Notes: generated by a model from the letters alone, not told the origin. Shown: positions 38,482 through 47,645, numbered from the stretch's first letter. The stretch: DNA of 64,000 nt from Thioclava sp. GXIMD4216 (GCF_037949285.1 NZ_CP149926.1:909501-973500), one strand, 5' to 3'. Numbers and translations: made by a program.

Positions 38482-39144
38482 TCAGTTCGCGTTGGTCGGG
38501 GTGATGATGAATTCGACCCGACGGTTTTTCGCGCGACCCTCGGCGGTGAGGTTCGAGGCAATCGGGTTTTCTTCGCCACGGCCATAAGACTGGATACGCG
38601 AGGACGGCACGCCCGCCTGCACCAGAACCGCTGTCACGGCATTGGCGCGCGCCTCGGAGAGGCGTTGGTTATAGGCCGCTTCGCCGGTATTGTCGGTATT
38701 GCCGACAACCTGCAGCGTGGTGTTCGGGTAGCGGTTCATGCTGCCCGCGAGCGTATAGAGATCGTTTTGCAGATCGGGGCGCACTGCCGAACTGTCGGTG
38801 GCAAACAGGATGTCCTGCGGCATCGTCACCACGAGGTTGTTGCCGTCGCGCACCACCGAAGTGCCTTGCGCGTCAAGATCACGGCGCAGCTCCTGCGCCT
38901 GTTTGTCCATCTGGTTGCCGATCGCACCGCCAATCAGCCCGCCCACTGCCGCACCGGCGGCGGCTTTGGTCAGACGCTCGTCGCCGCCCGACATGGCACC
39001 GGCCGCGCCGCCCAGAAGGGCACCGGCGATCGCACCGCCACGGGTGTTCTGATAGGGGTCGTTAGGGTCGGCGGGGGTGGTCACACAGCCTGCCATCGCA
39101 AGCAAGGCTACGCTTGCCACAGTCAGGGAAATCTTCTTGTTCAT
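38482..39144 (-). CDS. OmpA-family lipoprotein with glycine zipper
   Basis: A 220-residue protein with a lipoprotein signal and lipobox (LLAMAGC, Cys20). A glycine-zipper region (residues about 36-80, GGAIAGALLGGAAGAMSGG and AAAGAAVGGLIGGAIGNQMD) could insert in a membrane. The C-terminal OmpA domain has LYTLAGSMNRYPNTTLQVVGNTDNTGEAAYN, then LSEARANAV and a final GRAKNRRVEFII. It likely tethers the outer membrane to peptidoglycan. It is monocistronic with its own terminator. Confidence 0.88.
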   Translation of the reverse strand: MNKKISLTVASVALLAMAGCVTTPADPNDPYQNTRGGAIAGALLGGAAGAMSGGDERLTKAAAGAAVGGLIGGAIGNQMDKQAQELRRDLDAQGTSVVRDGNNLVVTMPQDILFATDSSAVRPDLQNDLYTLAGSMNRYPNTTLQVVGNTDNTGEAAYNQRLSEARANAVTAVLVQAGVPSSRIQSYGRGEENPIASNLTAEGRAKNRRVEFIITPTNAN

Positions 39145-39264
39145 CTCGTTCTCGCCTTTGTCCTTGCATCCGTATTCTCGGACGTCCGGCTGATATTACG
39201 TCGGAGTTGCGGGAAAGTTCCATTGGCGTTGATGCGCTGCGCGGCATTTTGCCTATCGTTTCCG

Positions 39265-40143
39265 CTAATCGTTATCGGTTGCGAGCGCGGCGTGGGGCAT
39301 TCGTGAACCATTTGCCTCGGCACGGGCGGCCTCGCGCGCCAAAAGCACACGTTTGGTGGTCAGGCCCCAGTGGTAGCCGCCCAATCCGCCTGATTTGCGC
39401 AAGGCGCGGTGGCAGGGAATCAGCGCGGCAACCGGATTGCGCCCGATAGCGGTGCCAGCCGCGCGGGTGGCTTTCGGGGCCCCTATGGCGATGGCAATGT
39501 CCTGATAGGTTGCAACGGCGCCTTCGGGAATCTGCAAGAGAGCCTCCCAGACCTTGATCTGGAACGCTCTGCCGGACAGATGCAGCGCCACGTCCCCCCG
39601 TTGCGCAAAGGCGGCTGTCACCCACTGTTCCAGCGCTTCGGGATTTTCCACGAACGTGGCGGCGGGCCAGCGCGTGGCCAGATCCTGATATGCGGTCGCC
39701 TCGCCCATTTCGGCGCTGAAAGCCAGCCCGCAAATGCCGCGCGACGTGCCCATCACCAGTGCCGGACCATAGGGGGTGTCGAACCTGCCCCAGTTGATCA
39801 GAAGCCCCGCTCCCTTGCGCGCAAACTCCCCCGGCGTCATCGCTTCCCAGCGTAGAACCAGATCATGCAGGCGGGCACTGCCCGAAAGCCCCGTCTCCTG
39901 CGCCACTGCTGTCAGCGGGTGACGCTGGCGCAGAAGATCCTTGGCAAGATCCAGTTTGAGATATTGCATGTAGCGCAGTGGGGAAACGCCCGCCCAAGCG
40001 GTGAAGCATTTCTGGAAATGGGCTTCGCTCATATGGAGCTTCCGGGCCAATGCGCTTAACGTCAGTGACGTCCCTGCCGCATGGGCGGCATCGATCTGGG
40101 CGATGGCGCGGGCGATAAGCTGGTAATGATAGCTGTCTTGCAT
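39265..40143 (-). CDS. Ada-like AraC / O6-alkylguanine-DNA alkyltransferase fusion
   Basis: A 292-residue two-domain protein. An AraC helix-turn-helix occupies about residues 10-100 (LSALARKLHMSEAHFQKCF), followed by the methylguanine-DNA methyltransferase ribonuclease-H-like and catalytic parts, with the acceptor cysteine Cys244 in IPCHRALRKSGGLGGYHWG. It would transfer alkyl groups from O6-guanine to itself and act on transcription. It lacks the Zn-binding N-terminal Ada domain that repairs phosphotriesters. ATG 40143 is preferred; the frame runs far upstream without a better start. Confidence 0.85.
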   Translation of the reverse strand: MQDSYHYQLIARAIAQIDAAHAAGTSLTLSALARKLHMSEAHFQKCFTAWAGVSPLRYMQYLKLDLAKDLLRQRHPLTAVAQETGLSGSARLHDLVLRWEAMTPGEFARKGAGLLINWGRFDTPYGPALVMGTSRGICGLAFSAEMGEATAYQDLATRWPAATFVENPEALEQWVTAAFAQRGDVALHLSGRAFQIKVWEALLQIPEGAVATYQDIAIAIGAPKATRAAGTAIGRNPVAALIPCHRALRKSGGLGGYHWGLTTKRVLLAREAARAEANGSRMPHAALATDND

Positions 40144-40232
40144 GGGGCGGGCCTTTGAAAGAGCGGGTGTCTGCCAGCCTAATGCGGCCTGCCGCCCGGC
40201 ACGACCCGAATCCTGTGCAAAGAGTTCCGGCC

Positions 40233-41162
40233 TCAGGCGGCGATGCGGTCCTGTCGGCGGCGACGGTCCTTGCAGAACATATCCGCTTCCCAATCGGCCA
40301 GCCAGACACGGGCGGAGAGATCGTGATACTCGCCGATTTGTGGTGCCAGACTGGTGCGCACGCGCGGCGGCATCAGCGACATATAGGAAGAGTCCGCCTG
40401 CACGGTTGCAACCCACAGACCTTCGGCCAGAACAAGCTCTGGCGCGGTGAACAGCAGGGAATATACCATACGGCGCCCTTCAAGGCGGGGAGTTTGTTTG
40501 GCCAGATGGTCGGCCTGTGCCAGCATCTCGGTTTCGGCGAACCATAATTCCAGCTCGGGACCGGCCAGCAAAACGCCCGTGCGCGGGGTCATGATCAGTT
40601 CGCGTTCGGGCAGGTTTGGCCCCAGAAGATCCGCCGAGACCGACATCAGCCGCGTGGCAATCGGCGCACGGCGCGGCATGGTGTGATGGCCCAGCCACAA
40701 AAGCGGCTGATAGCCGTTATCGCGTGTCAGGACACGGTCCCCGGGACGCAGCCAGTCAATCGGTTGCGGCCCCTCGTCCGTCGCGATCAGGGTGCCGCCA
40801 GCCAGACAGGGCAGGTTCGAGATTTCTTCCGGCGTGGCGGCCCGTCCGCCCGTCGAAAGCTGCGAGGCTTCGGTATAGGACTGGCCGGGGACCATCGCGA
40901 GAGAGGGGATATAAAGACAGAGCTGGCCGTCAATCTCGATCCGGTCAAGGCGCAAGGTGCCTTCGGAGGATTCCAGCAAGACAGGGATATCGGCGGTCAG
41001 CAGACCGCGCGCCACTGCGTTGCCATCGGGGTCACGCAAAACGGCCACGTCTCCCTCGAACAGAATTTCGAGCATCTCTTCGGCCTGAAACTCGGACCGA
41101 AGCATCCAGCTATGTTCGTCGCGATTCCGGATGATTGCCGAAATCGGGTAGCCCATGTCCAT
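40233..41162 (-). CDS. Hint-domain protein (Hint_2 type)
   Basis: A 309-residue protein. A beta-rich N-terminal region covers about residues 10-120. A Hint/Hedgehog-intein-like domain starts at NLPCLAGGTLIATDEGPQPI and continues with PIDWLRPGDRVLTRDNG, LLWLGHHTMPRR and ELIMTPRTGVLL. The catalytic cysteine is present, but I see no splicing-type C-terminal Asn junction. Many Rhodobacterales have such proteins, with roles in autoprocessing or secretion suggested but not shown. ATG 41162 follows AGGGAG six bases away. Confidence 0.75.
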   Translation of the reverse strand: MDMGYPISAIIRNRDEHSWMLRSEFQAEEMLEILFEGDVAVLRDPDGNAVARGLLTADIPVLLESSEGTLRLDRIEIDGQLCLYIPSLAMVPGQSYTEASQLSTGGRAATPEEISNLPCLAGGTLIATDEGPQPIDWLRPGDRVLTRDNGYQPLLWLGHHTMPRRAPIATRLMSVSADLLGPNLPERELIMTPRTGVLLAGPELELWFAETEMLAQADHLAKQTPRLEGRRMVYSLLFTAPELVLAEGLWVATVQADSSYMSLMPPRVRTSLAPQIGEYHDLSARVWLADWEADMFCKDRRRRQDRIAA

Positions 41163-41337
41163 TTGCGTCTCCCTGCGCGGATATCCCACGCTGTCCAGAT
41201 TGCCCGAGGGATGGATAACGCGAGTTTAACGAAAACGGTCTTAACTCTATTTATGCAAAGATTTTCCGAAGATTTTGTCGTAAGGGCCAAATGCAAATAA
41301 ACTTGCGATACAGCCTGCATCTGGGCATAGCTTGGCC

Positions 41338-41994
41338 ATGACCCAGAAAAGCGCAAAACAGCTTGGATATAACGATATGTGCGAGATCTTCGCACGGTTT
41401 CGCACATCCGAGGCCGAGCCCAAGGGTGAGCTGGACCATGTGAATGCCTACACGCTTCTGGTGGCCGTGGCGCTTTCGGCGCAGGCGACCGATGCGGGGG
41501 TGAACAAGGCCACCAAGCATCTCTTTCCCATCGCCGATACGCCGCAGAAGATGCTCGATCTGGGCGAGGAAGGGCTGACCGAGCATATCAAGACCATCGG
41601 GCTGTTCCGGCAAAAGGCCAAGAATGTCATCAAGACGGCGCGTATTCTGGTCGATGAGTATGGCGGGGTGGTGCCCTCGTCGCGTGCGGCGTTGCAATCG
41701 CTGCCCGGGGTGGGGCGCAAGACGGCGAATGTCGTGCTGAATATGTGGTTCCACTATCCCTCGCAGGCTGTGGATACGCATATTTTCCGGATCGGCAACC
41801 GGTCGGGCATTTGCCCCGGCAAGGATGTCGAGGCTGTGGAGCGCGCCATCGAGGATAATGTTCCTGTGGAATTCCAGCAACATGCGCATCACTGGCTGAT
41901 CCTGCACGGTCGCTATATCTGTGTCGCGCGCAAACCGAAATGTGGTGCCTGTCTGATCCGGGATCTGTGCCAGTTTGAGGAGAAAACCTTATGA
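41338..41994 (+). CDS. nth: Endonuclease III
   Basis: A 218-residue base-excision repair DNA glycosylase/AP lyase. The helix-hairpin-helix LPGVGRKTANVV holds the catalytic lysine; AVDTHIFRIGNR holds the catalytic aspartate. The C-terminal [4Fe-4S] site CVARKPKCGACLIRDLC has the Cys-X6-Cys-X2-Cys-X5-Cys spacing. It removes oxidised pyrimidines. ATG 41338 is preferred over an upstream TTG at 41332. The PfkB kinase gene overlaps its end by four bases. Confidence 0.96.
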   Translation: MTQKSAKQLGYNDMCEIFARFRTSEAEPKGELDHVNAYTLLVAVALSAQATDAGVNKATKHLFPIADTPQKMLDLGEEGLTEHIKTIGLFRQKAKNVIKTARILVDEYGGVVPSSRAALQSLPGVGRKTANVVLNMWFHYPSQAVDTHIFRIGNRSGICPGKDVEAVERAIEDNVPVEFQQHAHHWLILHGRYICVARKPKCGACLIRDLCQFEEKTL

Positions 41995-42977
41995 AAAAGT
42001 ATCAGTTCGTTGGTATCGCCAATTCGATTGTGGATGTGATTGCGCAATGTGATGACAGCTTTCTCGACCATATGGGGATCGAGAAGGGCATCATGCAGCT
42101 GATCGAGAAAGACCGCGCCGAGACGCTGTATGCCTCGATGAAAGAGCGCACCCAGGCGCCGGGCGGCTCTGTTGCCAATACGATTGCGGGGCTCGGGAAT
42201 CTGGGGCTGCGTACCTCTTTTGTGGGGCGTGTGCGCGACGATGCCTTGGGGCGTTTCTACGAGGCGGCGCTGGAGGCAGAGGGAACGGGGTTCCCCAATG
42301 CGCCGATCAAGGATGGCGAATTGCCGACCTCGCGGTCGATGATCTTCGTCACCCCCGATGGTGAGCGGTCGATGAATACCTATCTGGGGATTTCGGCAGA
42401 GCTATCGACCGAAGATGTGCCTCTTTCGGTGGTGGAAGATACCGAATATCTGTTCCTTGAAGGCTATCTGTTCGACAAGGATAAGGGAAAAGCGGCCTTC
42501 CTGAAGGCGGCGCAGGCAACGCGGCGCACGGGGGGGCAGGCCGGTATCGCATTGTCGGACCCCTTCTGCGTCAATCGCCACCGTGCCGATTTCCGTCGCC
42601 TGGTCCGCGACGAGATGGATTATGTGATTGGCAACGAGCATGAGTGGGCGGCGCTTTACGAGACCGATCTGCCGGCGGCGCTCGATCAGGCGGCCTCGGA
42701 ATGCGGGTTGGTGGTTTGCACGCGCTCCGGAGCGGATGTGATCATCCGTCGCGGGGCCGAGCGGGTCGAGGTGCCTGTCACGCGCGTGACGCCCGTGGAT
42801 GCGACGGGGGCGGGCGATCAGTTTGCTGCAGGCTTCCTTTATGGAATCGCCACGGGGGTTCCGCTGGATGTGGCGGGCCGTATGGGCTGCGTGGCGGCTG
42901 CCGAGGTGATTTCGCATTACGGGGCGCGGCCCGAGGTGGATGTGAAGGCGCTTTTTGCCGCGCAGGGTCTTGTGTGA
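41991..42977 (+). CDS. PfkB-family kinase, probable adenosine kinase
   Basis: A 328-residue ribokinase-like protein. GGSVANTIAGLGNLG is the N-terminal PfkB signature and VDATGAGDQFAAGFLYG the C-terminal signature with the catalytic aspartate. FVGIANSIVDVIAQCDDSFL and EGYLF resemble adenosine kinase-like members common in Rhodobacterales. It would phosphorylate a nucleoside or sugar. It starts inside the nth stop codon (ATGA), so the two are coupled without an obvious pathway link. Confidence 0.85.
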   Translation: MKKYQFVGIANSIVDVIAQCDDSFLDHMGIEKGIMQLIEKDRAETLYASMKERTQAPGGSVANTIAGLGNLGLRTSFVGRVRDDALGRFYEAALEAEGTGFPNAPIKDGELPTSRSMIFVTPDGERSMNTYLGISAELSTEDVPLSVVEDTEYLFLEGYLFDKDKGKAAFLKAAQATRRTGGQAGIALSDPFCVNRHRADFRRLVRDEMDYVIGNEHEWAALYETDLPAALDQAASECGLVVCTRSGADVIIRRGAERVEVPVTRVTPVDATGAGDQFAAGFLYGIATGVPLDVAGRMGCVAAAEVISHYGARPEVDVKALFAAQGLV

Positions 42978-42999
42978 CGGCAATCGCCTCTGGCGAGGG

Positions 43000-43022
43000 G
43001 AGGGGCGTGTGGAGCGCCCCTC
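43000..43022. terminator. Hairpin between PfkB kinase and PAP2 genes
   Basis: GAGGGGCG - TGTGGAG - CGCCCCTC lies between convergent genes. A second small CGCCCC-TGATC-GGGGCA stem follows at 43026-43041. No U-tract is present, so termination strength is doubtful. Confidence 0.4.
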
Positions 43023-43085
43023 GAACGCCCCTGATCGGGGCATCGCTCGGGCCGCTCCGCTGCCGCGCGCGTTGATCTGGCGGGA

Positions 43086-43868
43086 TTAGTCCTGTGGCGG
43101 CAGGTCCGGTGCGGGACGGGTCGGGAAGAACCAGTCTGCCACCAGCATACAGGTCAGCGCCCATGCCGCGCCAATCGACCAGCCCGCCAGCACATCGGTC
43201 GGCCAATGCACCCCGAGCGCCAGACGGCTGATGCCGACGCTGATCGAGATCAGCACCGCCACGGAAATCAGATAGGCGCGGGTCCGGCGACGGCTTTGCA
43301 GGCGTGCCAGCATCACGGCCAGCGTCAGCCACGTGATCGTGGCCATCATTGAATGGCCGGAGGGAAAAGAAGCCGAGGTGACATCGGTCCCGTGTGGCAC
43401 GACATCCGGACGGGCACGGTCGAAAAGCAGTTTCGAGACATTCGAGACGACCTGACCGCCCAGAACGGCGGCCAGCAGGACCCAGACCTGACGGCGGTAG
43501 CCCTCCATCAGCAGATAGCCTGTCGTGAAGACGATCAGGCTGCCCAGAACGGTGACGCCGCCAAGGGCGGTTACATCGCGCACTACGGTTTCCATCCAGT
43601 GCGGGCCTTTGAGCACGGCCAGATCATTGCTGTCACGGAACCAGAGCAGAACGGCACGGTCAAAGGCGGTGGTGTCGCCTGCGGTCATTTCCGAGGCGAT
43701 CTGGGCAAAGGCCCAGACCCCGCCGCCGATCAGGCACAGGCTGATCAGCAGGCCGATTTCAAGTCGGTCGACATGTCGGCTGAGCCAGGGGCCCAGCGGG
43801 CCGGGCAGATGGGCGACAAGGCGGGCGGGAAGGGAAGGTGTATGGGGATGCGGCATATCAGGCGCCAT
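43086..43868 (-). CDS. PAP2-family phosphatase, membrane type
   Basis: A 260-residue polytopic protein with about six helices. The three acid-phosphatase motifs are present: KLLFDRARP, SFPSGH and SRLALGVHWPTDVLAG (K-X6-RP, PSGH, SR-X5-H-X3-D). It probably dephosphorylates lipid phosphates such as undecaprenyl pyrophosphate or phosphatidate. ATG 43868 or 43856 could both start it. It is convergent with the PfkB gene. Confidence 0.88.
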   Translation of the reverse strand: MAPDMPHPHTPSLPARLVAHLPGPLGPWLSRHVDRLEIGLLISLCLIGGGVWAFAQIASEMTAGDTTAFDRAVLLWFRDSNDLAVLKGPHWMETVVRDVTALGGVTVLGSLIVFTTGYLLMEGYRRQVWVLLAAVLGGQVVSNVSKLLFDRARPDVVPHGTDVTSASFPSGHSMMATITWLTLAVMLARLQSRRRTRAYLISVAVLISISVGISRLALGVHWPTDVLAGWSIGAAWALTCMLVADWFFPTRPAPDLPPQD

Positions 43869-43906
43869 TTATAGAAATGGATGCGGTCTTGAAAAACACG
43901 ACCGCC

Positions 43907-44725
43907 TTATTGGCCGAGTTTTGCGTGAACCTCGTCCAGATCGACTTCCCCCAAAGGCATTTTATTGTCGGGATTGTCAAAGTCATATTTGAAAAGCTGG
44001 AAATCCTTCTTGTAGATTTCCCAGACCAGATGGCGCGAGAGATCATCGAAATAATCGCTGATCGGATGGGCGCGTTTCGGGCCATGCCCCTCGGATTCAT
44101 TGAATTTCGGCACGGCGGCAAGGTCGACCTTGACCGGTGTTTCAATATCGTCGAGCACGCTTTGCATGCCTTCATTGAACTTTTCCGTGAAGAAGATGTT
44201 ATTGTAGCGCCCGCCATTCACGATGAAGGTCGAGATATGGCCGGACATGGCGGACCAGTGGATGTCGGGTTCCATCGGGCGGCGCCAGCGGATGGTGTCG
44301 CGCGCAAATAGCAGGAAGCGGCGGAAGCTTTTGACCTGATCGAAGTCGAAATTGTCTTCCGGAGAGCCGACCTCGATACCGTATTTCTGGATCAGCTGCG
44401 GCACCAGATTACCCCGATAGCGGCGGCCATTCCGCTGGATGCCGGCGATCTTGTCAAAGAAAGAGGACAGGATGCGCCCATAGGGGTTGCGCACGCAGGT
44501 GAAGGAATAGGCCTTGCCACCTTTGACCACGCGCTCGATCGGGCCTTGGCTATAGTCCTGCGACCACTTGTGCAGGCCCTCTTTGGAATCATGGATGTCG
44601 CCATCGAAGAAGCGGCCGTGGTCGGAATAAAACATGATCTGGCCGATGGACGAGCAGGCGCATTTGGGCACCACGCGATAGACCACGCTTTCACTTTCTG
44701 TCATCCACGTTCCGGGAAAACCCAT
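43907..44725 (-). CDS. Sulfotransferase family 2-like protein
   Basis: A 272-residue protein. VVPKCACSSIGQIMFYSD resembles the PAPS 5'-phosphosulfate loop, and CVRNPYGRILSSFFDKI the 3'-phosphate-binding loop with the conserved arginine and serine. Later aromatic and acidic clusters (FRRFLLFARDTIRWRRPMEPDIHWS) would shape the acceptor site. It would sulfate a carbohydrate or similar acceptor. ATG 44725 follows AGGAG seven bases upstream. It is divergent from the GT14-DUF5928 gene, suggesting joint surface-glycan work. Confidence 0.8.
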   Translation of the reverse strand: MGFPGTWMTESESVVYRVVPKCACSSIGQIMFYSDHGRFFDGDIHDSKEGLHKWSQDYSQGPIERVVKGGKAYSFTCVRNPYGRILSSFFDKIAGIQRNGRRYRGNLVPQLIQKYGIEVGSPEDNFDFDQVKSFRRFLLFARDTIRWRRPMEPDIHWSAMSGHISTFIVNGGRYNNIFFTEKFNEGMQSVLDDIETPVKVDLAAVPKFNESEGHGPKRAHPISDYFDDLSRHLVWEIYKKDFQLFKYDFDNPDNKMPLGEVDLDEVHAKLGQ

Positions 44726-44858
44726 TTGCCTGCTCCTTGAACCCGGTGCGCTTGTCGTCACCTTTACGCAATAATTAGACTGAAAAAGCAAACAAACTTT
44801 ATATTTTCAATGTCCCTCGCCGCAAAGAGGGGCGATAGTGGCGTAACTGACATAGAAT

Positions 44859-46445
44859 ATGCCGATAAATATGGTCCAGATTGCCTTCATTCTTCTGACA
44901 CACAAAGACCCTGAAACGGTGATCCGTCAAGCGGCCCGCCTGACGGCGGCCGGGGATTGTGTGTCCATCCATTTCGACGCGCGGGCGAACCCTGCCGATT
45001 TCCAGCAGATTCGCGACGGGCTGGCCGATAACCAGCAGGTCACTTTTGCCAGAAAGCGGCTGAAATGCGGCTGGGGCGAATGGAGCCTTGTCGCCGCCAC
45101 CCTTGAGGCGGTGAAAGCGGCGGTGGAGGCCTTCCCCGATGCCACGCATTTCTACATGCTGTCGGGCGATTGCATGCAGATCAAATCGGCGGAATATGCC
45201 CATCGCTTTCTCGAAAGCGAGAATTGCGACTATATCGAAAGCTTCGATTTCTTCAATTCCGACTGGATCAAGACGGGGTTCAAGGAAGAGCGCCTGATCT
45301 ACCGCCACTGGTTCAACGAGCGCACCCAGAAATGGTGGTTCTACCAAAGCTACGAATGGCAGAAGCGCCTCGGGATCACCCGCAAGGTGCCTGCCGATAT
45401 CGAGATGATGATCGGGTCGCAATGGTGGTGCCTGCGGCGCGACAGCGTCGAGAAAATCCTGCAGTTCTGCAAGGACCGGCCCGAGGTGCTGCGCTTCTTT
45501 GCAACGACATGGATCCCCGACGAGACCTTCTTCCAGACCATCGCGCGCCATGTTGTCCCCGAGCGCGAGATCCGTTCGCGCACGCTGACCTTTCTGATGT
45601 TCACCGATTACGGCATGCCGGTGACCTTCTATAACGACCATTACGATATGCTGCTGGCGCAGGACTATCTGTTCGCCCGCAAGATCAGCCCCGAGGCCAA
45701 AGAGATGAAAGCACGGCTTGGCAAGCTGTGGGGCGAGCAGGATATGGCCTTCCCGATCTCGAACGAGGGGCGCGCGCTGTTCGGCTTCCTGACGCAGAAG
45801 GGGCGGGAGGGGCACCGTTTCGCGCCCCGCTTCTGGGAGACAGAATCGACGCTGGGCCGCGACCGTGTGCTGTATGTGGTGCTGTGCAAGAAATGGCATG
45901 TCGCGAAACGTCTGGTTGAACAGATCCGCGCGCGCACCGATCTTCCGGCGGTCAACTATCTTTTCAACGAACAGGAAGAGCTGCCCCCGCTTGGCGGGAT
46001 CGAGAAGACGCTGGAGAAGCGCAACCGGCACCGTCGGGCCCTGCTGCGGATGCTGCTGGAATACCATCGCAGCGACCGGCTGCTGATCTGTGTCGATCCC
46101 TCGGATTTCGATCTTCTGCGCGATCTGACCTCGGATAAGGTCGAGACACGTATTCTGGAAATCGAGACGGAATTCTCGGATGAGTATCTGGTTGGTCATG
46201 CGCAACGGATCGGACTGGCCGCTCATGATAGCCCGTCGCAGATCTACGAGAGGGTTCTGCCGACCATCCGCTATGATCTGCGGTATGAAAGCGAGAAAAT
46301 CCGCGATGCGGAGTTCGAATATTTCTGGCGTATTCGCGAGACGGCGCAGGTGCAGGCCAATGCCGGACCGCTTGCACAGTTTCTAAAGCTTGATACCGAT
46401 ACGGCTGCCGAGATTGCGGCCACCGACTACCTGTTTTCCGACTAA
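44859..46445 (+). CDS. GT14-like glycosyltransferase with C-terminal DUF5928 domain
   Basis: A 528-residue protein. The N-terminal half (residues about 1-270) matches core-2/I-branching beta-1,6-N-acetylglucosaminyltransferases: IAFILLTHKDPETV, SIHFDARANPADF, MLSGDCMQIKS, IGSQWWCLRRDSV and WIPDETFFQTIA. The second half, from about residue 275, is the DUF5928 region I recall from Rhodobacterales. Acceptor is unknown; a surface polysaccharide is likely. Start 44859 and ATG 44871 are both possible, with weak ribosome sites. HIT gene follows after 10 bases. Confidence 0.82.
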   Translation: MPINMVQIAFILLTHKDPETVIRQAARLTAAGDCVSIHFDARANPADFQQIRDGLADNQQVTFARKRLKCGWGEWSLVAATLEAVKAAVEAFPDATHFYMLSGDCMQIKSAEYAHRFLESENCDYIESFDFFNSDWIKTGFKEERLIYRHWFNERTQKWWFYQSYEWQKRLGITRKVPADIEMMIGSQWWCLRRDSVEKILQFCKDRPEVLRFFATTWIPDETFFQTIARHVVPEREIRSRTLTFLMFTDYGMPVTFYNDHYDMLLAQDYLFARKISPEAKEMKARLGKLWGEQDMAFPISNEGRALFGFLTQKGREGHRFAPRFWETESTLGRDRVLYVVLCKKWHVAKRLVEQIRARTDLPAVNYLFNEQEELPPLGGIEKTLEKRNRHRRALLRMLLEYHRSDRLLICVDPSDFDLLRDLTSDKVETRILEIETEFSDEYLVGHAQRIGLAAHDSPSQIYERVLPTIRYDLRYESEKIRDAEFEYFWRIRETAQVQANAGPLAQFLKLDTDTAAEIAATDYLFSD

Positions 46446-46455
46446 GGAGGCTTCT

Positions 46456-46821
46456 TTGCCCTATAGCTATGATAGCGAGAATATCTTCGCCAAAATCCTG
46501 CGCGGCGATATTCCCAATGCCACCGTGCTCGAAACCGAATTCACCTTGGCATTCAAGGATATCACCCCCAAGGCGCCGGACCATGTTCTGGTGATCCCCA
46601 AGGGGGCCTATGTGAATTACGATGATTTCTGCCAGAATGCGTCAGATCCAGAAATCCTCGATTTCATGCGCGCCTGTGGCCAGATCTGCAAGGATCTGGG
46701 GGTCGAGGAAAAGGGCTTCCGTGCGATCACCAATGCGGGCGAGCATGGCTGCCAGGAAGTGCCGCATTTCCATATGCATATCCTTGCGGGCAAGGTGATG
46801 GGGCCGTTGCTGGCCGATTGA
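46456..46821 (+). CDS. HIT-family hydrolase (Hint-type nucleotide hydrolase)
   Basis: A 121-residue protein with the histidine triad HFHMHI near the C-terminus, preceded by GEHGCQEVPHFHMH. The N-terminus (YDSENIFAKILRGDIPNATVLE) and PKAPDHVLVIPK are typical of HIT nucleotide hydrolases such as purine phosphoramidase. I choose the TTG at 46456 because AAGGAGG lies five bases upstream and no ATG fits. It starts 10 bases after the glycosyltransferase. Confidence 0.92.
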   Translation: MPYSYDSENIFAKILRGDIPNATVLETEFTLAFKDITPKAPDHVLVIPKGAYVNYDDFCQNASDPEILDFMRACGQICKDLGVEEKGFRAITNAGEHGCQEVPHFHMHILAGKVMGPLLAD

Positions 46822-46937
46822 GGCCGGCAACGGCGTGCCACGCCAGACCCGCCCCGCCGCGTTCACGCGCGATGGGACGGGTCCGACATTTTTCACAACA
46901 GCTGATATCCGTTTAAACCTTGCGGGAGAGCCACCGG

Positions 46938-47645
46938 ATGCGTCGCGTAGCGGTACTCTGTCTTTGTCTTGCAGGTCTGGTGCTTGGTGGGGGCGTGGCA
47001 TATGCTGCCCCTGAGATCGGTCTCTATCTTTGCCCCCGTTGTTACGGCTACCGGCCTGTCGCGCCGCATGTCTATGCCGACGGGCAGGCCAGTGACGCGC
47101 AAATCCGTTCGGCGCTGGACAATCTTGAAGGGGCCTCGGCACGTGTGCGGGGCGTCTATCCCGATCTCGCCTCCGATCCCGAATGGCTGCTCTGCCTGTC
47201 CGAGGCGTGCAACCTTTCTGTCCGGACGGGGCCGCGCGCGATGGCCTATCTGGACAGGTTTGTCTTTGTGACCGGGCGAGGGACGTCGGTGACAATCCTT
47301 GCGCATGAACTGGCGCATGCCGAGCTGCATCACCGTGTGGGGGCGTTCCACTTTCTCACCGGTGCCGTGCCTGCATGGTTCGATGAGGGGCTGGCTGTCT
47401 ATATCTCGCGCGATACACGGTATCTCTCGCTACGGGAGGGGCGGATTCTGGGGTGTGATGACGCGGGCAGGATCTCTCCACCAGCGGATGCCGGTGATTT
47501 CCGCAGGAGGGCTGCAACCGAGAGCCATGCCCTTTACACGGCCTCCGCCTGTAAGGTGATGGACTGGCTGGCCCGACATGGCGGGCTCCAAGGCGTGATC
47601 GCAATGGAGGCATCGCTGCGTCGGGGCGGACAGTTCCTGCCCTGA
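46938..47645 (+). CDS. Secreted zinc metalloprotease-like protein
   Basis: A 235-residue protein with a signal peptide (VAVLCLCLAGLVLGGGVAYAA). A Zn-binding HELAH motif occurs in ILAHELAHAELHH with a downstream glutamate (WFDEGLAVY), the gluzincin arrangement (HEXXH plus E about 25 residues later). Four or more cysteines near the N-terminus (LCPRCYGY, LCLSEACNL) may form disulfides. Substrate is unknown. A TTG at 46920 in frame is less likely than ATG 46938 with GGGAGAG. Confidence 0.72.
   Translation: MRRVAVLCLCLAGLVLGGGVAYAAPEIGLYLCPRCYGYRPVAPHVYADGQASDAQIRSALDNLEGASARVRGVYPDLASDPEWLLCLSEACNLSVRTGPRAMAYLDRFVFVTGRGTSVTILAHELAHAELHHRVGAFHFLTGAVPAWFDEGLAVYISRDTRYLSLREGRILGCDDAGRISPPADAGDFRRRAATESHALYTASACKVMDWLARHGGLQGVIAMEASLRRGGQFLP

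Noticed and set aside
44799-46226. 475-codon open frame on the minus strand opposite the GT14-DUF5928 gene.
   Set aside because: Mirror of a recognisable glycosyltransferase with no signal or family motif of its own.
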